From the NCBI RefSeq assembly GCF_003403315.2, contig NZ_CP048407.1:1922001-1986000 (forward strand): 64,000 nt of DNA, given 5' to 3'. Source of the DNA: Thermaerobacter sp. PB12/4term. GTDB lineage: Bacteria > Bacillota > Sulfobacillia > Thermaerobacterales > Thermaerobacteraceae. The translations under genes were made by a program, and so were the position numbers. Positions within the stretch are counted from its first letter, which is position 1. The number at the start of each line of letters is the position of its first letter. Positions 8,208 to 17,400 of this stretch are shown here, piece by piece. The notes beneath the pieces were generated by a model that saw only the letters and a list, made by a program, of their open reading frames with translations, was not told where the DNA came from and made no database searches.

Positions 8208-9155
8208 ATGGACAGCACGACGCCCGCCGTGCAGTTGCGCGGGGTGGGCAAGCGGTACGGCCACCGCTGGGCGGTGCGCGACCTGGACATGGCGGTGCGC
8301 AGCGGCGAGGTCTATGCCCTGCTCGGCCGCAACGGCGCCGGCAAGACCACGACGCTGCGGATGATCCTGGGCTTGGCGCGGCGATCGACCGGGGAGATCG
8401 AGCTGTTCGGGCGCCGCCTCGAAGAATGGAGTGCCGAAGTCTACCGGCGCGTCGGCGCGACGGTGGAGACCCCGGGCTTCTACGGCAACCTGACGGCGCG
8501 GGAGAACCTCCTGCACAACCTGATGATCCTCGGCGTCCCGGAACCCCGCCGCATCGACGAGGTCCTCGAACTGGTGGGACTGCGCCAGGCCGCCGACCGG
8601 CGGGTGCGGGAGTTCTCCCTGGGCATGCGCCAGCGGCTGGGCATCGCCCGCGCCCTGCTGCACGAACCCCGGCTCCTCATCCTGGATGAACCGACCAACG
8701 GGCTCGACCCCGCCGGCATCCGCGAGGTACGCGAGCTGATCCGGGAGCTGGCCGCGGAGAGGCGGATGGCGGTGCTCCTTTCCAGCCACATCCTGGCCGA
8801 GGTGGAACAGGTCGCCGACCGGGTCGGCATCCTCCATAAGGGCCGGCTGGTGGAGGAGGTCAGCATGGGCGAGCTGCGGGACCGCGGTCGCACGTATCTG
8901 GTGATCGAGACCCGCGAGCCCGAGGCAGCCGTGCGCCTGCTGGAGGAACGCCTCGCGGTGCGCCGCTACACGGTGCTGCCCGGCGGCACGCTGCGGGTCT
9001 ACGAGCACGTGGACCGGCCGGAGGAGGTCGTCCGCGCACTGGTCGAACAGGGCCTGCAGGTTGCCCACGTGTCGGTGCAGCGGGAGAGCCTGGAGGACCA
9101 CTTCCTGCGCGCCACCGCGGAGACGACGACGCACCCGCCAGCCGGCTCGAACTGA
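8208..9155 (+). CDS. ABC exporter ATP-binding protein (BcrA/NatA type)
   Basis: This 315-residue ATPase powers an ABC-2 type exporter. It has Walker A GRNGAGKTT at residues 40-48, the signature FSLGMRQRLGIAR near 137, Walker B LLILDEPTNGLDP near 157, and the switch histidine in SSHILAEVEQ. About 85 residues follow the ATPase fold, as in BcrA and NatA subunits. The ATG at 8208 has GGGAGGTG seven bases upstream. The permease partner follows at 9361 after a 205-base gap. The substrate is unknown; family members handle antibiotics, peptides or sodium. Confidence 0.92.
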   Translation: MDSTTPAVQLRGVGKRYGHRWAVRDLDMAVRSGEVYALLGRNGAGKTTTLRMILGLARRSTGEIELFGRRLEEWSAEVYRRVGATVETPGFYGNLTARENLLHNLMILGVPEPRRIDEVLELVGLRQAADRRVREFSLGMRQRLGIARALLHEPRLLILDEPTNGLDPAGIREVRELIRELAAERRMAVLLSSHILAEVEQVADRVGILHKGRLVEEVSMGELRDRGRTYLVIETREPEAAVRLLEERLAVRRYTVLPGGTLRVYEHVDRPEEVVRALVEQGLQVAHVSVQRESLEDHFLRATAETTTHPPAGSN

Positions 9156-9360
9156 CCACGGGGTCGGCGGCAAGCCAGGGTGGCAACCCGTTGCGCCGTC
9201 GATCGCCCCTTGACTGGGAACCGTGACGAGAGCACGTGGAACAGGTGCGCGAAGGCCAGCGGGCCGGCGGCCGCGACGTCCGGGACGACGGCCGGGCACG
9301 CGTCTCGGCCGCGCGCACCCGCAACACGCCGCGAGGAGCGCAGAACGGGAGGCGAGGCAT

Positions 9361-10116
9361 ATGGCGATCCTGCACGCTGAACTACTGAAGTGGAAGCGGT
9401 CGTGGGTCCTCTGGGCCGCCCTGCTGGCGGCGGCGGCCGCGCCGGCCTTGAACGGCCTGATTTTCTGGTCGACCAAGCGCCTGCGGGCCGCCGCCGGCCA
9501 GGTCATCGACATCCCCTGGGACGGGTTCTTCGCCCAGGCGGCCTCGTTCGCTCACCTCCTTGTCTACCCCTTGCTGTTCGGCTTCGTGGTGACCTACGCC
9601 GTCGCCCGCGAGTTCCAGGAGGGCGCGGCGACCAATCTCTTCGCCCTGCCCGCCAGCCGCACCGCCCTCCTGCTGGCGAAGCTGGGCGCCGCGGCGCTCA
9701 TCCTAGCGGTGCCCGTGGTGGCGGCGGTGCCGATGGCGGTGGTGGCAGGAACGCCCGTGATCGGCCGCCCGCCGTCGTGGGCCGAGGTGGCCGACGGCCT
9801 CCAGGTCCACCTGATCGCAGGGCTCGCCCAATTCCTCCTGACGCCTCTCATCCTCTGGCTGGCGACCCTGACCCGCGGTTACGTGGTGCCAGTGGCGGCG
9901 GCGGGTTCCTTCGTCGTCGCCAACGTGGTCTTCAGCATGGCGCCCGGCGATCGATTCCTGTGGTGGCCTACGGCTCTGCCCGCCTGGACGGCGCAGGCCA
10001 CGTGGCTACCGGACCTCTTCGTTCACCTCCCCGCTTGGTGGGTCGAGCTGCCGCCCCTGTTCGTCGTATTCGTGGCCCTGGCCGCAGTGACGGTGGCCCG
10101 CCGGGACGTGATGTGA
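9361..10116 (+). CDS. ABC-2 type permease
   Basis: This 251-residue polytopic membrane protein has about six hydrophobic segments, starting with WVLWAALLAAAAAPALNGL and ending with LFVVFVALAAVTVA. The segment VAREFQEGAATNLFALPASR is the typical coupling region of the BcrB/NatB-like permeases that use an ATPase like the one encoded upstream. It begins with an ATG preceded by GGAGGCGAGG. It closes the response regulator-kinase-ATPase-permease set. Confidence 0.85.
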   Translation: MAILHAELLKWKRSWVLWAALLAAAAAPALNGLIFWSTKRLRAAAGQVIDIPWDGFFAQAASFAHLLVYPLLFGFVVTYAVAREFQEGAATNLFALPASRTALLLAKLGAAALILAVPVVAAVPMAVVAGTPVIGRPPSWAEVADGLQVHLIAGLAQFLLTPLILWLATLTRGYVVPVAAAGSFVVANVVFSMAPGDRFLWWPTALPAWTAQATWLPDLFVHLPAWWVELPPLFVVFVALAAVTVARRDVM

Positions 10117-10296
10117 CCACGGGGCCGACGGTCGCCTCGGCTCGGGTGCTGCGCGCCGCCTCGGGTTGCCACGGACGCGGCGGCCGGTCCGGGACATCCT
10201 ACGGAAAGGAGCGGAAGGAAGGCGCCGCGCCGCAAGCCCGCCGGTCCGGAGAACGCGGCCGGGTAGCGGCGCGGCGCCGGGGAGGAGGCGACGGCC

Positions 10297-10413
10297 ATGC
10301 CGACCCTCTGGCCTTGGGTGATCACCTGGGGACTGATCCTGGCCAGCGGGCTCGCCCTGTGGGCCTTCGTGCGCCGGGCCCACTACCAGCGGAACCGGCG
10401 CGACAAGATCTAA
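10297..10413 (+). CDS. Small single-span membrane peptide (38 aa)
   Basis: ATG at 10297 with a GGAGGAGG site at 10281-10288 opens a 38-codon frame. The product has a hydrophobic segment (about residues 4-25, starting WPWVITWGLILAS) followed by a basic tail with RRAHYQRNRRDK. A strong ribosome site and the membrane-span/positive-tail layout support expression. It follows the exporter permease by 180 bases and could be an accessory subunit. Its stop shares three bases with the stop of the convergent gene at 10410. No family was recognised. Confidence 0.6.
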   Translation: MPTLWPWVITWGLILASGLALWAFVRRAHYQRNRRDKI

Positions 10414-10796
10414 CCGCCCACCATCCACCGGGTCGATGCGGTTCCGCACTCCACTTTGGCCCGCGCCACGACGATCCCGAAGGGACCCAGGGCGTCCACG
10501 GTGGCGCGGTACGGCGCCAGACCGGGCACGTCGTCGCAGGCCGGAGCGGGATCCGACAGCGGCTGCACGTCGCGCACCGCAACGCGCCAGATGAGCGGAC
10601 GAGCCAGCGGGGCGTCAAAGGCCGCGGGCGCCATCTGCAGGGCATGTTCGGCGAAGCGGGCCTGGTCGGGTGCCAGGACCGGGGGAACTTGCGGCACGGA
10701 GAGCGGCATCCACACAGCTCCCAGAAGGAGCAGGACGGTGACTGCGGCGGCGGCCGTCGCGAGCCGCCGGTTCTTCCACCAGTCCACGGGGTTCAC
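10410..10796 (-). CDS. Hypothetical membrane-anchored protein
   Basis: This 128-residue protein has a GTG start with a GGAGAGGAG site just upstream. Basic residues precede one hydrophobic segment (about residues 13-31, TAAAAVTVLLLLGAVWMPL), so the remaining ~95 residues probably face outward. The outer part contains two cysteines (in PACDD and KVECG) that could form a disulfide. No family was recognised. It is convergent with the small peptide gene and overlaps it at the stop codons. Confidence 0.6.
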   Translation of the reverse strand: MNPVDWWKNRRLATAAAAVTVLLLLGAVWMPLSVPQVPPVLAPDQARFAEHALQMAPAAFDAPLARPLIWRVAVRDVQPLSDPAPACDDVPGLAPYRATVDALGPFGIVVARAKVECGTASTRWMVGG

Positions 10797-11091
10797 GCTC
10801 CTCTCCTTGGCGCCTCGAGGACTTGACCACGGTATTCGTTGGCGATCGTGGAGCCCAGGCCGGTGCGGGCGCCGAGGTCCGCGTGGGCGTGGACGGGTTT
10901 CCGTTCTCGTCCCTGTTGCGGTCCTGGATCGTCGACGCCGGGTGCCCTGGCGGCCGGCCCTTGTGGACCGGGCCGGTTTGTCGTCCTCGGTGCTACCCCA
11001 TCGCGCGGGTCGTTCGCGCTCATGGGCGTCCTGTGCGACGATGGGCCCGCCCCATCGGGAGGAACACGCCCGGATCCAGCCGCCACGATGT
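10797..11091. other. Intergenic stretch with a duplicated oxidase-end sequence
   Basis: No gene was seen. Near its right end (about 11058-11080) is a near-copy of the sequence at 11101-11124, sharing the core GAACACGCCCGGAT. Read on the minus strand both copies encode the last residues of the FAD oxidase remnant next door (LDPGVFLP and LNPGVFFP), so this looks like a duplicated scrap of the same gene end. Confidence 0.5.
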
Positions 11092-11275
11092 TCAACCGGC
11101 GGGGAAGAACACGCCCGGATTCAGCACCCCCGCCGGGTCGAGGTGCGCCTTGAGGGCCCGCAACGCGGCCACGTGACCCGGACCGTGCTCCCGTGCGAAG
11201 AACGGCGCGAAGTCGCGGCCGGTACCGTGGTGATGGCTCAGGGTGGCACCGGCCCCCTGAAGCCGGCAAGGACAG
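11092..11275 (-). pseudogene. C-terminal remnant of an FAD-linked oxidase
   Basis: On the minus strand the last ~60 codons before the stop at 11092 encode a recognisable end of a GlcD/alkyl-DHAP-synthase-type FAD-linked oxidase: GATLSHHHGTGRDFAPFF, then ALRALKAHLDPAGVLNPG. The HHHG segment is the flavin-side histidine motif of this family, and LDPxGxLNPG is its C-terminal hallmark. Upstream the frame runs into low-complexity Pro/Arg/Ala sequence with no FAD-binding domain (a whole enzyme has about 450-550 residues). The gene is therefore a remnant. Confidence 0.75.
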
Positions 11276-11438
11276 GCAGGCCGCCGCTCGGGCCCCCTTA
11301 GCCGCAGGCCGGGGGCGGGGCCGCGGGCTGTGACTCGGGCCCGGGACGGGGGCCGCCGACCAGGAGCCGGGGCGCCCTCGCCCATCCGTCCGCGGTTCCT
11401 TTCGTCCTCGGCCTGCCCGGCCCCTGGCGGGAACGGCA

Positions 11439-11477
11439 CGGCGGCCGCAGGTTCCTGACGGGAACCTGCGGCCGCCG
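11439..11477. repeat. Long GC-rich inverted repeat
   Basis: Seventeen-base arms (11439-11455 and 11461-11477, core GCGGCCGCAGGTTCC) flank a five-base spacer. No run of T follows on either strand, so it is not a standard intrinsic terminator. It lies in the gene-poor stretch between the oxidase remnant and the symporter. The rest of 11276-11722 is GC-rich sequence with short repeats of CGGGCCGGGGA type and shows no gene. Confidence 0.6.
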
Positions 11478-11722
11478 GCCGGATGCGTCCTGGTCCTACT
11501 TGGATGCTCATGGTTCCGTCCCCGCGCGGGTCGACGGCAACCCGGGAGGACCAGTTGACCACGGATCGGAGACCGCGGGCCGGGGATCACGGACCGGCGA
11601 CCGCGGGCCGGGGACCGCGGACCGCCGCCCCGGACGCCGGACACCGAACCGCGAACCCTTATCGCGACACCGGATCGCACCCCCACCCCGGCGCATCCCG
11701 CAACCGGTATGCGAGTGGCCGC

Positions 11723-13147
11723 TCAGGCGCCGACCTGGACCCCCGCCTCCTCGCCGGTGCCTGCACCCGCGCCCGTGGCCCCGCGCCCCCGGTACACGTC
11801 GACGTCCAGGCGTCCCGCCATGCGGCTGGTCAGGATCCCCGCCGTCATGGCGCCGCTGACGTTGAGAGCCGTGCGGCCCATGTCGATCAAGGGCTCCACC
11901 GAGATCAGCAGGCCCGCCAGCCCCACGGGCAGGTTCAGCATGGACAGCACCAGCAGCGACGCAAACGTGGCGCCGCCGCCCACGCCCGCCACGCCGAAGG
12001 AGCTGATGGCCACCACGCCGACCACGCTGAGCAGGAACCCGGGCGTCCAGGGGTCGATCCCCACCAGGGGCGCCGCCATCACCGCCAGCATGGCCGGATA
12101 CACGCCGGCGCAGCCGTTTTGGCCGATGGAGAGCCCCAGGGACCCGGCCAGGTTGGCGATGCCCTGGGGCACGCCCAGTTCCTCCACCTGGGTGCGGACG
12201 TTGAGCGGCAGGGTCGCCGCGCTCGACCGGGACGAGAAGGCGAAGGTGAGCACGGGCAACGCCTTGCGCACGTAGGCCGCCGGGCTCAGGCCGGCCGCTC
12301 CCAGGAAGAGGAGGTGCAGCAGGAACATGGCCGCCAGCGCCGCGTAGGAGGCGACGACGAACTTGCCCAGCTGCCAGATGGCCGTGTAGTCGCTGGTGGC
12401 GGCCACCCGGGTCATGATGGCCAGGATGCCGTAGGGCGTGAGCCGGATCACCTGCCGCACCATGCCCATGACCACGCCCTCCAGCGCCCGGACGATCCCG
12501 GCGAAGGTCTCGGCCGCCTGGGGGTCCCGGTGCCGCAGGCCCAGGTACGCCGAGCCGACGAAGGCCGCAAAGATCACCACGGCGATGGTCGAAGCGCGCC
12601 GCTGCCCGGTGAAGTCAAGGAAGGGGTTGGCGGGCAGCAGCTCCAGCAGCCGCTCGGGCGCCGACATCTGCTGCAGCTCGCCGAAGGTCTGCTCCAGCTG
12701 CTGGATGCGCTGGGCCTCCGCCTGGCCCTGGTGGAACTGGCTGGCGTCAAGGCCAAACAGGCCGACGGATCCGATGCCCAGGACGGCCGCGATGGCCGTG
12801 GTGGCCACCAGGATCGCGACCACGGTCAGGGCCAGCCGGCCGGTGTTGTCGGCCAGTTCCATGCGGGTGAAGGCGGAGACGATGGCGACGAACACCAGCG
12901 GGATGGTCACCATCTGGAGCAGCTTGACGTAGCCCGTCCCCACCAGGTTGAACCACTCCACCGAGGCAGGGATCACCCCGGGCTGCGCCTGGTAGGCGGT
13001 GTGAAGAACGAGTCCGTAGGCCACGCCGAGCCCAAGGCCGGCGAACACCCGGCTGGAAAAGCTGAGGCCGCGGCCCTTCAGCCCGTAGAGCACCGCGATC
13101 AGGACGAACAGGCCGGCGACGTTCAGCGCCACGGGAAGCCATGCCAT
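11723..13147 (-). CDS. Cation:dicarboxylate-family symporter, TcyP (L-cystine)-like
   Basis: This 474-residue polytopic membrane protein belongs to the DAACS family. It has the HP1 serine-rich motif SSRSSAATLPLN and the downstream GLSIGQNGCAGVYPAML and SFGVAGVGGGATFA segments. The SSRSSAATLPLN form, together with the YGLVLH start region, is closest to what I know of TcyP/YdjN sodium-coupled cystine carriers, but glutamate or dicarboxylate transport is not excluded. The frame extends upstream, but ATG at 13147 has a GAGGAGG site about 8 bases before it and the first membrane segment starts right after. A Gly/Ala-rich tail closes it. It lies downstream of menB but behind a terminator, so it is probably transcribed separately. 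Confidence 0.8.
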   Translation of the reverse strand: MAWLPVALNVAGLFVLIAVLYGLKGRGLSFSSRVFAGLGLGVAYGLVLHTAYQAQPGVIPASVEWFNLVGTGYVKLLQMVTIPLVFVAIVSAFTRMELADNTGRLALTVVAILVATTAIAAVLGIGSVGLFGLDASQFHQGQAEAQRIQQLEQTFGELQQMSAPERLLELLPANPFLDFTGQRRASTIAVVIFAAFVGSAYLGLRHRDPQAAETFAGIVRALEGVVMGMVRQVIRLTPYGILAIMTRVAATSDYTAIWQLGKFVVASYAALAAMFLLHLLFLGAAGLSPAAYVRKALPVLTFAFSSRSSAATLPLNVRTQVEELGVPQGIANLAGSLGLSIGQNGCAGVYPAMLAVMAAPLVGIDPWTPGFLLSVVGVVAISSFGVAGVGGGATFASLLVLSMLNLPVGLAGLLISVEPLIDMGRTALNVSGAMTAGILTSRMAGRLDVDVYRGRGATGAGAGTGEEAGVQVGA

Positions 13148-13334
13148 TGCGGCATCCTCCTCACCTACCCGGTTTCCCCTGCTGCGGCCGCCGCGGCGGT
13201 CCCGAAGCATCCCTCCTAATCCGCTCGGCATACTCATTAAATCCCAGGGCGCTCCCGGGCGCAAGGGACACCGGTCACGGTAACCCGGCCTGCACCGAAC
13301 CCACCGCAGCCGTGCCTACTTGAAGCAACACAAC

Positions 13335-13357
13335 GGCCCCGCGGCAACAGCGGGGCC
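13335..13357 (-). terminator. Terminator downstream of menB
   Basis: Eight-base arms (GGCCCCGC / GCGGGGCC) at 13335-13342 and 13350-13357 are separated by seven bases. On the minus strand they are followed by a T/G-rich GTTGTGTTG stretch. It lies just past the menB stop. Confidence 0.65.
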
Positions 13358-13412
13358 TCCGGTCGACATCGGTGGGCGGACCGAACCTATGCGCGGAACC
13401 GCGGTGTGCCCA

Positions 13413-14249
13413 TCAGGGAAACCGCGGGAACTTGCTCCAGTCGGGCTTGCGCTTCTCCAGAAAGGCCCGCTGGCCTTCCTTGGCCTCGTCGGTGAGGTAG
13501 TAGATCAAGGTGGCGTCGCCCGCCAGCTGCTGCAGGCCCGCCAGGCCGTCGGTGTCGGCGTTGAAGGCCGCCTTGAGCATGCGGATGGCGATGGGGCTCT
13601 TGTCTAGGATCTCCCGGGCCCACTTGACGCCCTCCGCCTCCAGCTGGTCGGCGGGCACGACGGCGTTGACCAGCCCCATCTCCAGGGCTTCCTGGGCGGT
13701 GTACTGGCGGCAGAGGTACCAGATCTCGCGAGCCTTCTTGTGCCCCACGATGCGTGCCAGCAGGCCGGCGCCGTAGCCGCCGTCGAAGCTGCCGACCCGA
13801 GGCCCCGCCTGGCCGAAGCGGGCGTTGTCCGCGGCGATGGTCAGGTCGCAAACCACGTGCAGCACGTGGCCGCCGCCGATGGCGTAACCGGCCACCAGGG
13901 CGATGACCGGCTTGGGCAGCGTGCGGATCTGGCGCTGCAGGTCCAGCACGTTGAGCCGCGCCATGCCCCCTTCGTCCACGTAGCCGCCGTGGCCCCGCAC
14001 CTTCTGGTCGCCACCGCTGCAGAAGTTGCCTCCCGCCCCCGTCAGCAGGACCACGCCGATGCGCGGGTCGTTCCGGGCGTCGGTGAAGGCGTCCTGCATC
14101 TCCATGACCGTTTCGGGCCGGAAGGCATTGAGCACGTGCGGCCGGTTGATGGTGATCTTGGCGATGCCCTCGCCGTCGGCCTTCTCGTAGATGATGTCCT
14201 CGTAATCCTTGACCTTGATCCAGCGCGGAAGCTGGACGTCCGTCGCCAT
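13413..14249 (-). CDS. menB: 1,4-Dihydroxy-2-naphthoyl-CoA synthase (MenB)
   Basis: This crotonase-fold enzyme closes the second naphthalene ring in menaquinone synthesis. The 278-residue length and motifs match Men[16 protein letters not shown] near 35, the oxyanion-hole [12 protein letters not shown] near 75, [12 protein letters not shown] near 125, [16 protein letters not shown] near 148, and the C-terminal [18 protein letters not shown]. The ATG at 14249 has a GGGGAGGGAAGGGG site. It lies 195 bases downstream of the menD-menH fusion on the same strand, so co-transcription is likely. Confidence 0.95.
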   Translation of the reverse strand: MATDVQLPRWIKVKDYEDIIYEKADGEGIAKITINRPHVLNAFRPETVMEMQDAFTDARNDPRIGVVLLTGAGGNFCSGGDQKVRGHGGYVDEGGMARLNVLDLQRQIRTLPKPVIALVAGYAIGGGHVLHVVCDLTIAADNARFGQAGPRVGSFDGGYGAGLLARIVGHKKAREIWYLCRQYTAQEALEMGLVNAVVPADQLEAEGVKWAREILDKSPIAIRMLKAAFNADTDGLAGLQQLAGDATLIYYLTDEAKEGQRAFLEKRKPDWSKFPRFP

Positions 14250-14443
14250 CCCCTTCCCTCCCCGGTGATCTTGCCCAGTGGGGCTGCCTGTCCATCGTAC
14301 CACGCCATCGTACCACGCCCGGCGCCCGGCGGGCCCGGGACGGACGCGGGCGGGCCGCGCCGCGCCGCCGGCTGGGCGACGCCGGTGCCACGCGGCTGTT
14401 CAGGGCCCGTGAGGGCTTTCGTTGCGCGCAGGACCTGCCTGGC

Positions 14444-17400
14444 TTAAAACCGGTGCTCCCGCCAGAAGGCTCTCACCTCCCGGACGAACGCGGCCGGTTC
14501 TTCCAGGTGGACGGTGTGCCCTGCCCCCGGGACGATCACCGCCCGCCCGCGCGGAATCCGCCCGGCCATGGTGCGGGCCAGGGCGGCGTACTTGGCATCG
14601 GCCGCACCCGCCAGGCACAGCACCGGCATGGGGAGATCCGCCAGGCGGTCCCAGAGGGGCGTCTGAACCCCGGCCCCCATGCCTCGCAGGCTGCCGGCCA
14701 GCCCCCGCGGTCGCTGGGCCAGGCGGGTGGCCCGGACCGACGCCCGGGCGGCGGGGTCGAGGTCCTTAAGCCCGGCAAAGAGGGGAAGCTCTTCCCAGGC
14801 CCGGGTGAAGGCCCCGACCCCCTCCTCCTCGATCCGGCGGGCCAGGGCCTCGTCGGACCGGCGGCGGGCCTCCCGCTCGCCGGGGCCGGCCAGCCCGGGC
14901 GACGACGACTCCAGCACCACCGAAGCCACCCGCTCCGGCGCCGCGGCCGCCAGGCTCAGGGCCACCCGCCCGCCCATGGAGTAGCCCACCAGGTGCACTC
15001 GCCCGATGCCCAGCCGGTCCAGCAGGGCCACCAGGTCGGCGACCTGCTCCTCCATGTGGTAGCGGTCCGGGCCGGCCGGCGCCGCCGACCGGCCGTGGCC
15101 CAGAAGGTCGACGGCCAGCAGTGGCCCCGCGGCGGCCAGCTGGGACCAGACCCCCGCCCAGGTGGCGGTGCTGCCGGTGAAACCGTGGAGCAGCAGCGCC
15201 GGTTCCGGGAGCATGGAGGTGTCGCCGCCCAGCAGAAGCGGCGCCGGTTCCAGATGCCTTGAGGCGCCGCCGGACCGTGGCGCCAGCTCCGAGAGCCTGG
15301 GGGCGCCGCCGGCCCGTAGTGCCGCTTCAGGAAGTCCCGACGGGCCCCCGGCTGAGCCGGGAGCCCCGACTGGCCCGCCCCCCGCGGCCAGCCCGGCCAC
15401 GGCCGGCGTCGCGGGCCCGCCGGAGCCGGAGGGCGAGGGCCGCCGGGGATCACCGGGGCGCGAGGGCGCGGCGTCCCCATCCAGTGGCAGGGTCGCCGTC
15501 TCTCTCCCCGGCTCCCGGGTCGCGGGCTCCCCGCCCGGCCGGGAGGCCGCGGCCGCGAGCGCACCGCTCTGGTGGAGCGGCCAGCCCTCGGCTTCGACGT
15601 AATAGCGGGCCCCGCGGACCCGGACGAACCCGGCCCGGGCACCCCCGGCCGGAGGCGCAGCCCCAGGCTCCTGACCGGTCCTGCCGGCCCCAGGACCCCG
15701 AGCCTGCCCGCCGGCCCCATGTTCCCCAGCCCTCCCGCCGGCGCCGGGCTCACCAGCCTTCCCGCCGGCGCTGTGCTCGCCAGCCTTCCCGCCGTCCGAC
15801 TCCCCCGCCTGCCCGGTGCCCGGCCCCGCGGCCTGTCCGGTGCTCGACTCCGCGGCCTGCGCTGCCAGCAAGTCCGGCGGCCGGGGTACCGGGGCCTCCT
15901 GGTCCGGACGCCCCCTGCCCTCCGCTGCCGGGCGGGCTGAAATCGCCGCAGCCCCATGGCCGTCGGGCTCCAGGGCCCGGGCGGTGGCCGCCTCCGCCGG
16001 CTCACCTGCCAGCCCGGCCTCTGCCAGCGCGGCCGCCACCGCCTGCCAGATCTGCCGGTGGTGGTCCACATTGCGCTGCCGGTTCGTCCGGATCTCGACG
16101 ATGGACGGGCCAGGGGTGTTGCCGTCCGCAGGGCCGGTGCGCTCCCCGGGGGCGCCCGCAGCGCCCGGGAGGCCGGTTCCACCGCCGCCCGGCGCCCGGC
16201 CGAGCGCCTCCTGCACGGCCGCCCGGAAGGCGTCCCAGGTGTCCACCCGGCGGTAGGGGATCCCGTACAGGGCCGCGGCGTGGCGAAAGTCCAGCCCGTG
16301 GGGCGTGCCCCAGAGGGGCTCAAACTCCGCCGGATCCAGCCGGCTCTGGGCCAGGAAGGAGAAGATCCCCCCGCCGTCGTTGTTCACCACCACCGTGACC
16401 AGGGGCAGGCCGTAGCGGGCGGCCGCCCAGAGACCGTTAAGGTCGTGATAAAAGGAAAGGTCGCCGATCAGCAGCACCACGGGCCCCTCGCCGGCCGCCG
16501 CCACCCCTGCGGCGGTGGAGACCACCCCGTCGATGCCGGCGGCTCCGCGGTTGGCCAGGATGCGGACGGGGCGCGGGCCCGCCGGGAAAAAGGTGTCCAC
16601 GTCCCGGATGGGCATGCTGTTGCCGGCAAAGAGCAGGCTGCCCGCAGGCAGGAGCCGGGCCAGCTCCGCCACCACCCGGGGCTCGGCCGGTTCGTCCCAC
16701 CGGGCCAGCTGGCGGGCCATGGCCTGGCGGGCGATGTGGTTGAGGCGCTGCCAGAGGCCCAGCCAGGAACCGGCGCCCGGAGGCCTTGACGCATCGCCGG
16801 GCGCCGGGACGGGATCCACCGGACCGCCGGCGCCTACCGAACCGGCCGGGACGCTCCCGCTGGAGAAACCGGTGGAGGAACCGGCCGTCCCTTGGCCGGG
16901 CAGTGCGCCTTCATCCTGGTGCGCCGGTGGGCCGCCCGCCCGGGATGCCACCCCCGTCCCGGCGGTTTGCCGGGTCTCCGACCCCGGGGCACCTTCGCGT
17001 TGCGTATCGGCCACGGCGCCGGGCCCGCCCTGCCCGCCGCCGGGCTGTGCCTCGCCAGCCGGGGCCGGTTCGTCCCCGCAATAGGCCGCCGCCAGCTGCG
17101 CCAGCTGCCAGCAGGCCTGCACGGGGTCCGCCCGCACCACCAGCGCCGCCCCGTGGCTGGGGTCGGGCCAGCCGCCCTCGTCGATCACCACCTGCACGGC
17201 CCGGGGGTGCCGCTCCAGGAACTGGGCCAGGGGCTTGGACACCGGCATGCCGCCCAGGCGCAGGACCACGTCGGGGGCCAGGGCCGACGCCAGGGCGGGG
17301 ACCCGCAGGAACGCATCGTAGGCATCGATGATGGGGCCCGGGATGGGGCCCTGCATCCCGCCCTGGGCGGAACCCTGAACGGAACCCGCCACGGGCCCCT

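Noticed and set aside
11276-11562. The oxidase end read as an intact 156-residue gene
   Set aside because: Everything upstream of the conserved tail is low-complexity sequence with no FAD domain, so a remnant is the better description.
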